The position numbers and the translations under genes are program-made. Of a stretch of DNA of 64,000 bases, positions 11,430-22,600 are shown in pieces. How positions within the stretch are numbered: position 1 is the stretch's first letter; every line of letters begins with the position of its first letter. The DNA is taken from positions 1,550,001 through 1,614,000 of the forward strand of contig OX381705.1 in assembly GCA_947462335.1 (NCBI GenBank), written 5' to 3'. The notes beneath the pieces are model-generated. The model had not been told where the DNA came from and ran no database searches. It saw nothing but the letters and a program-made list of their open reading frames with translations. The stretch comes from Harmothoe impar (lineage: Eukaryota; Annelida; Polychaeta; Phyllodocida; Polynoidae).

Positions 11430-12642
11430 ATTCTCAGTAGTATATAATGTATCGAAACGGGACTATGCTAAAGTAAAAAATAATAAGTGTGTTATTGATT
11501 GATTGAGCGCATCTTTTCAAAAATAGAGTGTTTATCAAGATTGAAAAAAAATAAATAAAAAAATAAAATAAAATTATTGTTGTGTTTTATTTTCATACGT
11601 CTTCTTTTATTAGTAAGTCCCGTGTCCTCTTAAAGTGTCACTTCCTCCGATTGCTGCTGATCTCCTCATTAGGGCATGTGACGTCCTCACTTCTAGTCAC
11701 GTGACTCATCAGGTCACTTCCGGTCACGTGATCCTAAAGACCATCACTTCCTAAACAAAAAATTTAAGAGACACACTTCTTCCTCTCAAGAGGAAGAAGT
11801 GTGTCTCTTGATTAAATTCTTTTCTTTCTTTTTTTCTTAAAAGAGACAAACTCCCCTTAGAGTGCCCCCCCCACCCCCCTAGATTGCCCCCCTCCCCCCT
11901 CCCCTCCCCTCCCCCCCCCCCGACCCATGCATCCTAAAAGTGCCCCCCTCCCCATGCATCTTAAAGGGCCCCCTCCCCCCCTCCCCCCCTCCCCTCCCCT
12001 CCCCCCTTATACACTCTAAAGAACACTTCTACCTAGTTCAATAAGTCACTTCCAGTCGCTAATAAAAAATAAAATGAAAAAACAAACTTATATTGTTGTG
12101 TTTTTTATTGGTTTACAAAAAAAATAAGAGACTCGCCTCCTCCAAAAAAAATATATATCACATTTTAAAGCGCGTGACCCCTTAAAGACGCTAATCTCTT
12201 CATTAAGTCGCGTGACGTCACTTCCGGTCACGTGATCAATCAGGTCACTTCCGGTCACGTGATCCTCAATGAGGTCACATGACGTCACTTCCGGTTGTCC
12301 ATTAGGTCATGTGACGTCACTTCCGGTCATGTGACTCATCAGGTCACTTCCGGTCACGTGATCCTAAATTAGGTCATATGACGTCACTTCCGGTCCCCTA
12401 AGTAGGTCATATGACGTCACTTCCGGTCCATAAGTAGGTCATATGACGTCACTTCCGGTCACGTGACCAAATGGCGGCCTCTGATTGGCTAACTAGGTCA
12501 CGTGACGTCACCACTAATCCCCTAAGTAGGTCACTTCCGGTCACGTGACCAAATGGAGGCCTCTGATTGGCTGCATATCGATTGAGTAATAAACAGTACT
12601 TAAGCATAGTCCCGTTCCGATACATTATATACTACTATTCTC
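11430..12642. mobile_element. 1.2-kb TIR element with 6-bp ATTCTC target duplication
   Basis: The element proper is 11436-12636, starting AGTAGTATATAATG and ending in the exact complement. It is flanked by perfect ATTCTC duplications (11430-11435 and 12637-12642). The next bases, ATCG(A/G)AACGGGACTATGC, are also inverted. Its right arm resembles the arms of the 31363-40974 element (CGGAACGGGACTATG, CCAATCAGAGGCC), making it a short relative. It carries no coding region. A 6-bp duplication, long inverted repeats and a 5'-AG start recall Polinton/Maverick elements, but no diagnostic gene is present. Confidence 0.85.
11640..12560. promoter_or_regulatory. Array of CRE, ETS, E-box, CCAAT and YY1-like motifs
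   Basis: Around nine CACTTCCGGT (ETS-type) motifs occur, most followed by CACGTGA (USF/E-box) and several preceded by TGACGT (CRE), for example near 11715, 12221, 12246, 12344, 12450 and 12533. CTGATTGGCT (inverted CCAAT) and AAATGGCGGC (YY1-like) occur near 12472-12490 and again near 12550. This is a dense mimic of housekeeping-promoter architecture inside a transposon. Function is inferred only. Confidence 0.55.
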
Positions 12643-13480
12643 CAATGATTTCTTGTATTTGTTGAACTAGATATCCTAGGTCCTGCTAATCAACCCAAGG
12701 CATAATCATACTCTTCCTACCCAATAATGGAAGTATCAAGCAGGCCTATAATCATCAGGTTTGAGCCACATGCAGCATAGACAAGTGTCTATGGTGCACA
12801 TTGGCCTTCAAAGCCATAGTTCATACCTACATGGGGCACATGAGTCTTTTATTAAGATTGGAATGCCACAGAAATAGTGTTTACACTGGATAGCTGCTTA
12901 GAGAACCTCCATTTCATCATTCAAATATATATTCTATCTTATTTCCAAACTGTGAGAACATCTATTTATTGTTTCCTATTCTACATCACTTTAACATTTT
13001 ATTGTATTATTATATAATGTCAATTTCATCTGGCTTTGTTGGAAAACTCTAGATATTGTATAGCAGTGACATCTGGGGTCAATCATCAGAACTATTAGAC
13101 CAGTTGCCCTGTCCAAACCCAACCTCAGCCCTCATCGGCCCGGAGTGGGCTAACCGACGGGCGCCCGTTGGTTTAGGGCACTGGGTTTTGGTGTGGCCCC
13201 AAGTGGGCTGCCTGAATTGGGCTCAGAACGGGTTTTGGACGGGTTTCCTGTCATCTGGCCAACATGAACCGAAAGCGGGTAGCCCTCTTTGAAACTGATC
13301 TGAGCCCGAATCGGGCAGCCCGCTTTGAAACTGATCTGAGCCCAAAATGGGCAGCCCGATCGGGGCCACACTTCAGCCCAGCCATCTGCCCAACATGTAA
13401 CCCAGCTCAGTTTTGCCCGACTTCAAACAGCCAATCCGAGCTAAAACCAAATTGGCCCCGTGCGGGCTTGCTACTAGGGT

Positions 13481-15074
13481 AGGGAACTAAGGATTGTATG
13501 ATTTGCAGCTACCCTCCCAAGGAACGACACAGGTGCATGGATGTATGGTTGTAAAGAGCCTTAATTCTTTATTCAGGTGTTTGCAGGCGGAAGGAAATGA
13601 TCATGGCAACACTACCATGTCATATGGACATCAAAGTTCTTGGAGACATAACCTGGATCCGACCAAGGTGGAACCTCCAAGAGGTATAGCATAATGATGC
13701 ATAATGGTACATCACCACACTGGTTTCCAAGTCAGGCCACTGTTTAAAGTTACATATAATCTTAATTATTTTAAACACTGTAATTATATTCCTTGGCTGA
13801 GTTTTTTGTTTCTTTGTTTTAACTTGGTCAGACATTTTTATAATTTGCCATGTATCTCTTGCTTATAAACCAGGTATGATGTATGTTCTAAGCTAGATAA
13901 CATGCCTCATTTCTATGACATTAACATAAGTTTAAGCTGCATTACATCGTGATATAGCATGACCCTACACCATCATTGCAGCATTCTCCCAAAAATCTCT
14001 CAAAATGGAGACCAGAGTTTATCATCAGGTTGCAGCTTGAAATGAGCTCTGCAGCAACATATGACTGAGGCACAGCTTGAAGATTGCAGCTGTTGTTGCA
14101 TCTTAGAGGATGGACGACCCAATCTGAGCAGCCCATGTTGGGGAGACACCTGATTGGGTGTGTCTAGGGGAGGAGGTAGTACAGTGAGATTGGAGGGACA
14201 TTGATGGTGGATGAGGGTGTTGGGGTGAATGCTGAATAGCTGCATGTCCTGTCAGGGAGGCATCAGGGTGTTGTGATCACTTGTCTTTGTCCATATCTCT
14301 CTCTGACCATTGGTGGATCCAGCCCCCCCTCCCCCACCAATAAAGAAAAAAGAGGAGAAAAGAGGGGAAAAAAGATAGAAGGGGACAATACCATGTTTCC
14401 TTAGGACTGCCAGTACTTTCTGGAGGTGCACTGCCATAGCGTATTGTTTCAAATGCAAACGCAAAATCTTAGCTTTCAGGAGGCCCTTTTAATTATATAC
14501 ATTGGCTATGGCAGTCCTAAGGATAATCACAGACCTGAGTCTAAAAGAAATATTGTGTCCCAAAATGTGTGAGAAGGCACCAATTGAAGTTTAGATGTTG
14601 GAGCTGAATGGCAATAGATATTGATGCTGTATATGGCATAGTAGAAAATGAATTGATCAGATGAGAAAACTAGTGGTGAATTCTAGTGGGAAAATATTTG
14701 ACTAAGTCAATTGCAGAGAGTGCGGTATGCCAGGCGATCAGTAGTAAATAAGGGAGTAACCAGCACAGCTTACCAGTGACGCACAATGTCTGCTCTCAGG
14801 TGATAAAATACATGTAGCAGAAACAGTAGACAGCTGCCGCTTGTAAGGTCTCAGTAAATGACAAACTAGTCTGACAAGTGTCAAACAAGTGTTCTAGTGC
14901 AAACAGATGAATTCATTTCCAGGCATTTGAATTCTAAGAATGAGGAAGTGTCCTAGACACATGACAGAGGTTAGTAGCAAAATATGATAAAAGCTTCATA
15001 CCTGTGTCTTATTTCTTAGATTGTCCAGCCTGAATCGCACAGGTAGAGGAGGTGGCACTTATTTTCATTCTTAC
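13481..15074. other. Gene-free stretch
   Basis: I see A/T-rich intergenic or intronic sequence, a purine-rich run near 14345-14380 and no well-supported exon. Confidence 0.35.
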
Positions 15075-15151
15075 TTTCCATCTCTCTACTTCTTCCAATG
15101 CTCTGTAAACAACGGCCACACCAAGAGGACCATACATCTTGTTAGACAGCT
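15075..15151 (-). CDS. Candidate internal exon, unrecognised
   Basis: On the minus strand an acceptor CTGTCTTCTAG is followed by 77 bases open in one frame (two leading bases, then 25 codons) and a GTAAGAATG donor. The peptide reads LSNKMYGPLGVAVVYRAL and then EEVERWK. It looks protein-like, but I found no partner exon of matching phase. It could belong to the gene ending at 3822 or be a relic. Confidence 0.3.
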
Positions 15152-18100
15152 CTAGAAGACAGCAAATAATTTAATACGCTGGTACCCTTGGGCGCAGAGG
15201 GGCAAACTCGCAGGCCTCGGCTAACTAGTACTAGCTCTCTTAGAGCAAATATGTGACTTTGCTAGTCAACCTACAAGATTTCGGTCACAGGTACCAGCGT
15301 AGTCACATGACCTGTGACATCATAATGCTAGTGGAGGGGGAACCAGTAAAATAATTTTAACATGACCTCAAAAACAATGTTATACTATAGGATTCACCCT
15401 GTATGACGCAGTGAGACAGTGATCGTTGGCCCACTTCGCTATCGTGTCCCATTGAGTAATGAGCCCCAGGATATCTACTGTGACTTTCCGCATCTTGCTG
15501 AGGCTTTAGACATATGTAAACCATGTCGGGTCAGCCTGTCACACCCATTAAAGGGTTAAGAATATGACAATATGTCTGATGATATAAGGATTCTATAAAT
15601 GATTCATGAAGTTTTGAAAACTTTGGAGATAAATGATGACCGTAAAGTGGCCTTACTTGCCATTCAGTACAAATAAGGTTTCAATTCATTTCAATAAGAC
15701 TATATGACGGCAGCTTGTAAGGTTTCAGTAAATGATTAGAAAGTGTTGGCAGTTCTCAGTGAGTGGCAGTACAGTACATGACTGACTGTAGCTATGGTAG
15801 GATTATTCCAGTGCTGAACCTCCCATTACAGAATAGGTGTTTACAGGGACAAGCAGTCACACCAATGAGGGACGCTTGATGCCGAAATACATTCACATTA
15901 AGCTATGGGGCAAGTAGGGAAAAGCAGGCATACTGAGCACATGTAGGATGTATAGTCCTGAAAGACTTTCACACAGAGGACACACGGGGACAAGCAGACA
16001 GACACAGCACATGTAGGATGTATCATCCCTAAAGACCTTCACACAGAGGATTCAACCAGACAAACCTGAATTCCTACAGAAGGGGAACTATACGAGTGTC
16101 TGGTTGTTACTTACATTGGTTCCACATCTGGACTATAGAGTAAGGACCATTATATGAAGGCCTTCACACAGAAGATATTCTGGTCTCATTCATTGCTCCA
16201 TGTGAGATACACAGGGACAACCAGGACTATGGCACACATGTGGGATGTACCCATGTATGATGTATAATACATGAACAGGGCAGATTTTCCACACATTCAC
16301 TGCTCAACATAAAACGAACATCATGGATCACATTCACAGATACAGCAAGACTTTAGGACAGGACCTAACATTTGTGATAACCAGTCTCTTAAGTGGCAGG
16401 AAATCAACAGAGATAATAAAAGTCAGATACAATCACCATATTAATGCCTCTACATGGGTACCCATAATTTTTACAGTAGGGCAGTGGCATTGTGTCGATT
16501 TTTAGCTATATAAGAACATAGAGAAAAAAACCTGTGTGTCTATTTTTATCCCCGATTTTCCTGTGTACGTTGATTTTTTAAAGGGCCTAAAACGTCCTTG
16601 TCGCCGTGTCGTCCGTGTTGATTTTTACCCATGTAGAGGCACATATTAGTGTGTATTGAACACAGTTGCACCCAATACACCCCTATAGCCCTGACCCTAA
16701 CTACATGCCCCATGCTAAAAATACCTGTCACAGGTTTGTTTGGAATGAGTTGACAGACTGACAACGCCCATTTTCTAAACTTAAAACCAGTTTTCACTTT
16801 TCATTTTACACTTTGACTCTAACCTTTCTTGAAAGTTGATTTTTTTTCTGAATCACATTTTGACCCCTTTGGGCCACTGTAGTTAGGGTTTGTTCCCTTA
16901 TATATATAACGGCATTAGTTGGCTGCTTCTCACCACCATTTTGAAATAGGCTTGAGTGGCTCGCCGGGAACAGATAAACCAAAAGAGGCTATAACTCATT
17001 GCTAAAACCTACTTAGGATCCTTTAAAGAACAACAAGTAAATCTTAGATTTCAGACCAAAATTTCAATGCATCAGCATAAATGATTATTGTTTTAGAGAT
17101 TGCACTGTTCACAGTGTATTGACTACAGGGGGAGCCACCAGCCTGGTACCTCCCTGGTCCCCATGACGTCATGACGTCACCGCTCTCTGCGTAGCTGTCA
17201 TGAACTGACATTCAAATCTAGACCCTTTCATGAATCTACCTAAACCAGGGTTTATATTCTTAATCGAGAACTGCAATAACTTACACTTTTTGTCAACAAT
17301 CACAGTTGCGCCACCTGGCAGATTCAACAGACTGTTGTTTAATAACTTGTTACCAGAGGGCCCTGGTGTCAACAGCCTTCACTAAAATACATTGGTTTTA
17401 TTCGTCAAACTGTTAAATGGCGGGGGTTGACAAAGTAACACAGTCTGTTTATAAATGGTATTGCTTTATTTGGCACATCAACAATACAAGTAATCCATGT
17501 AAAATAGGTTAAGAATATAAATATTTTTACTTTGCGCTTCATTGAGTATTTAGTGTAGTGTACTGTATATCCTTAAGAGATGATGTACATCAGCTACATT
17601 ATAATCTATATTTACTACTATCACAGAAAGGCCAAGTATTAGAAGGAAATATATTGAAAAAGTAGTACGAAAAACATTATTTTGAATGTAAAACATAGAA
17701 TTTTGTTTAGAATTAACCTTCTTTAGCATCTACATGAAGGATTGATCTTACGTAAATTCCAAAAAACGTAAAGCACAATAAAATATTCACATTTTTTACA
17801 ATTTAAGACGAAATGATTCAATATTTGATTACATATACTGCTTCCTTTGAAAATTATTGAATAATAATGAACATCTGCAATATATTAGGTGCATGTCAAG
17901 CCACAACAAAATATACAATACTTTTATTCAAACTTTTCTGTATCCAATACTTGAAAATCAGATGACAAATTTTCATGATGACTTCAGAGAAAAGAATAAT
18001 TTCAACCAGTTTTAGCAAAAAAAGGCCTGCATGTTATCATATCGAAAAGGGGTCGGTGACGATTAATTTTAAACTGCTTGAGGAGAGGGTCTTTTTGGTT

Positions 18101-19272
18101 CAATAACCATGTGATAATGGACAAGTTTATACCTCGGGTGGTGAAATCTAGTCTTCTTTGGTTAAATCAATGAAGCTGCCGTTTCTCACAATGAAATCAA
18201 CCACATATAATTATCTGGTGTAGGCATGAACTATTTTCACCCCCCCCCCCGTCTGTGTATAACAGGGGTGGCTGTATTGGGTGAACAGTTTTATAAAATG
18301 GCAGTGTATGCGCCCTTATATGATTGAAGTCACTCTCTAATTAAATTAGATTAAATTAGGTGAATGATTTTTGTTTCATCTTTATATATAAATATCACAT
18401 ATGCGTTGCAGGTACAAATGGTTCCATCTGCTTGTTATATTAAATGACCAGTCTGTAATACATTAAGGACAAGAGCTGCAGGTGACCCAATGATTAATTG
18501 ACAAACAATTTTCTTTAAACTTGAATTATTTGTTCTTTATATCATATGCAATCAAATATGAAATAAAAAAAAGTGGGGTTCCAGTGCTAGTTTCTCCAGG
18601 ATTTACCATGTAAAATGGATGTCTATATGATTGAATTGAATGGACTTGGCCAGTGAAAGTAGCTGTATCTGGTGTGTTTTGATTAATAAAACCACAAACT
18701 AGACAAACAATTTCTTTCAAAAACTAAAGTTAAGGTTAAAGATACATAACAATTAATTTTATGAAATAAAATCATATTGTTGCAGTGCTACTTTTTCCAC
18801 AATATTGCTTGAAAATAGAGAGACAGGTGCCTTAATGATTAAGCCTATGGGGCGCAACAGGGGGGGTTGAAGGTTGGGGAGCTACTTTTTGTGGAAACTC
18901 TTTTATGCTTAATTAAAAGACAGATTTACATATCTAGGGCTAACTTTTGAACTAATAATGATAGAAACTAGCTTGTAAAAATGGCAGAATCCTCTGAATG
19001 TAAAATGAGCTGTAGTTCACAAAACCGCCATAGGCTGCTCTCATCCTTAAATCATGTGCATAGAATATGACACATATCTAGTGAAGGCATTAGGCCTACT
19101 GGATCTACTCACAGGCCATTCTCAATTAGCCACACCAGTGCCTCATTGAACACAATTCAGGCTATCAGTGTATACAACATTATGAAATGGCAGTATATAT
19201 GTGTCTTAATATAATTGAACCCATCCTCCTATAGGAACATGAAATCACGAAATAAACCAGATAAACATGTAC
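15152..19272. other. Gene-free stretch with interspersed repeats
   Basis: Holds the third copy of the donor-like repeat (15780-16205), a stretch at 16905-17010 related to 23320-23420 (GGCATTA.TTGGC, GATAAACCAAAAGAGGCT), a C10 run at 18241-18250 and long A/T-rich tracts. No exon supported. Confidence 0.4.
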
Positions 19273-19697
19273 TTAAATATGCAGGTTAGGTGCTGAGGGT
19301 TCCACCCTCCTGTTGTCCTCCCTGATGACCTGGCTATAGGACGGTGGCTTGACGGGGTGGCCATCATTATAAGGCGGGGGTTGTTCTGGATGTCCTACAA
19401 AGTCTGCAGAGGGCTGTGGCCCGGCTGTAGGGTAGGTTGTAGGGTGGGGCTGTATGTAGGCATTGGGTGTCCTGTGTGCAGCTGGTCCTGCACCTACATG
19501 GCTAACTCCTGCAGTCCGGGGACCTCCGGTAGTTACACTGTGTAGCTCGTTAGTTTGTGATCTTGTCACCCGAGGCACTCGTTTCCCTTTCCGGCAGCAG
19601 CACCAACAGATGACACAGGTCACAATAACAAGGACGATGATAGATCCGATGCCGGCGGCGACGCCTGCTACCCCGTATCCAGCCAATGATCTACTAA
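19273..19697 (-). CDS. Membrane-protein gene, exon 5 (TM helix and tail)
   Basis: The acceptor is TACTTTCCAG. It encodes the helix GVAAGIGSIIVLVIVTCVIC, a basic stop, a Pro/His/Thr-rich tail and both PY motifs, and stops with TAA at 19273-19275. Phase 1 in. Confidence 0.85.
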
Positions 19698-22600
19698 CTG
19701 GAAAGTAAAACAAATTTTAATCAGATCTCATTATAAGAGGCAGTAACATAAATGTGTATTATGCTGTACAGAAAATGCTGCTGTCATACAATTTCAGAAC
19801 AATTACTAAGTGGTTTTTTTTGTAATTTGTTTTAGTTCATATTTGTGAAGGTTTAAGAAGGAATTCATCTGAAGCTATGTTACGCAAGTTAGCTTAGAAA
19901 AGCAAAGTATGATGCACAATTGTAAAACTCGAGGGTCTTGGGGTCATAAGGGACTAGTTGACGCATAGGGCCTGATTTACTATGTTACAATAGTTAAAGT
20001 GGCATAGTCCGATGATTAGGGCTCAAAAAATAAATTTTGCTAAAAATGAACCAGAATGTTTAATATGGTCTTACTTCATTTCCTACCTACTTTAGTAAAT
20101 GTTATTCCCCAGAATTCAGTAATTTGGTACTTAAATATACTTATAATAAGTCATGTATAAGCCGCACTCTACATAGGCATGTCTCGTATCAAAAGAAAGA
20201 TAGTTGACTCGCGTACAAGTTGCGGCTTATACACAAGGTACTAGCTGGATGGTCATCACACCCCTTATAATTTGTTATAAGGTTACAAGCAAACAAGCAG
20301 AGCAGGTATACAATCCGACCACTGTCGGTGGCGACAAGCAAGCAACTAAACAGTAACCAAGCAGTTGGCTTCCTTGCCAACCAGTAGTTCATATAATTCC
20401 CACCAGGCGGGGGTGTGATGACCATCCAGCTAGCACTGATGCAGTTCTCCCACCAGCCACTAGGTGGTGTGACGGTGGAGCTGTTTGGGGTTAAGTTCTC
20501 ATATCAATACTATTAACAACCCCGGTTGTTTCCATCCATACACAAAGTACTGAACCACTCACCTGAAGTCAGTGTTTCATGGTAAGTGACGCTCTCGGAG
20601 GGAAATGGTGTGGGCCCCCACCAGTTGTAGGCAGTAGTAGATTGGGGCCACCACCAGGTGGCAGTAGTAGTAGGTGCCTCTGTGGACGTCTTAAGACAGC
20701 AGCCAGACCCAACTGTTAGGGTCCACGACGTCGCCTTCCACGCATAGTTAACTGAAGCCGGTACTTGCTGGTTTAAAGGCCAGCCAAAACCACCCACATC
20801 AGCTACTTCTTGCTGTATGGTGTGTATTAAGGCTTTCATCCGGGTGTGAGTCAGGCGCTTGTTGCCCCGCAGGTAGCCATGGTAGCTTGGATCCACCGTG
20901 ATCTCATCTATGGTAACGTCTCCAGATGTGTGGGTAACTCTACCCTCACCTACCAACTGAAACAAGATTATTGAGGCCTTAAGGACTTTCAATAAAGACT
21001 TGATCATCTAGATGTATTGGGGAAATATCTTGTATGATAAGTGGTAACTTAAACAGAATTATGAAATTAATGATTTTGAATAAAGACTTGAAAATCAAAT
21101 CATATTGGGCAAATCTCTTTTTGATTCAAAGTTATATTGATAGGTTGAGTAAGATTTCGTTTTGAAGAGGCATTGAATTTATAATAAAGAGCTGATCAAA
21201 CCATAAATTAGGTAAACATCTCAGAGAGATACACTTGTAAGGGTCGCAGAAAAGTCATCTAGAGAAAGCGGGATTCGAACCCCGTCCAACAACTTAAACT
21301 ACCGTACGTTACTGGATCGGTATGGTCCTTATATAGGGGTGTAGGATTACCCAGGTGATACCTCCCTGCAGATTTATCACCAAGGTGCGAGTAATCTGTG
21401 CCCCTACACACTTAAACATGATGGGTACAAGGTTTTAAGAAACTGGTGACAGGTGCCTGTGAATATTTTCAGAAACTCTCCCACCCCTGCTCTGTGTTTT
21501 CCCAAGAGAGGCTTGAACACATATTTGGAAGCAGGCAAGCTGTCAACTGAGCTACCCATGCAAGTGTCTGCAAAGCCTATCAGCTGGGTACTCCGTGGTC
21601 AATCACCATAGTTCAGACTGTTCTATTTAGATGACAGATTAAATATTCATTTTCTAATTAATTTTGAAATACCATAGAAAACCCCTCTATTATTTGACAC
21701 ATGACTCAAATTAGTCTCGGTAGAACCAAATACCAAAACTTATGTATGAGCCGCACCCCTACTTCAGGCCAATCCTATAAGCTGGCGCATCATACCAACC
21801 CTGGCAATCTGATTAAGTACTGTACCATTGCAGCAAAAACTTACATATAAGCCAAACCCGCGATCATATGAGCTGCACGGGCGATCTGAATTGCCATGCT
21901 AATTAGGGCTTCTACATGAGAACTCTTACAGCTAGAATACTTACAATGACTTTGCGCGGTGTGAATCCTGAGAGGACCCAGGTGACGGGGTTACCCGACA
22001 TCAGGATCAGGACGGTCTCCTCATACCGTATGGAACCCGACAAGTAGCAGCCTTTCTGTAAGTCCACCTCCACCTGCAGACAGCATAGAAACAGGACAAC
22101 ATTAAAACTGTGAACCCTGTAAGGATGATGTGGTCCTCAAAGGCATGATGCATAACTGCATGCATGATGCCATTGGTCGTTATGATGCATGAATGCAGCC
22201 CTGGCGAGTAACTCACTAGTGCTGCCTTCAAGTATCATGCCAACCCTTTGGGGTTGAGACCCTCCCGGGAGGTCGGCATAATGCACCAATGGTGAGCTAC
22301 TCCCCAGGGCTGCATTATTGTCATCATTTAGTGACATGCTGCCCTTACAGGGTTAATCAACTCATGCACTCCTTCCAATTACATATCTAGCTAAATTTTT
22401 ACACCAATACAATAACAAGATATTAACAGTCGAGGGCTTCCAAAATATGGAGAGCATACTCATATTCATTGTCACAGATGAGAAGACACAGAAGTACATT
22501 TGCCCTAGCTCCTACATACAAGTCTGGGTAGGAAAGGCTCTTTATTCACAATTGGAAAAATAAAGAGAACCATCAACCAATCAATCATCTATTCAATCAA

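Larger units (their letters stand above)
11076..13480. mobile_element. Palindromic transposon interrupted by a nested element
   Basis: The left end ACCCTAGTAGCAA (11076) and the right end TTGCTACTAGGGT (13480) are inverted. Next to each end lies a G/C-rich block containing GGGCTCAGATCGG and TTTTTGGACGGG tandem units (11210-11400 and 13195-13390). The sequence GTGGGCTAACCGACGGGC occurs in both halves (about 11139 and 13145). The two halves are split by the 11436-12636 insertion. No transposase frame is seen, so it is nonautonomous. Confidence 0.6.

Noticed and set aside
15405..15510. Second exon upstream of 15075-15151 on the minus strand
   Set aside because: Two frames are open and the more protein-like one has a phase that does not join the next exon.
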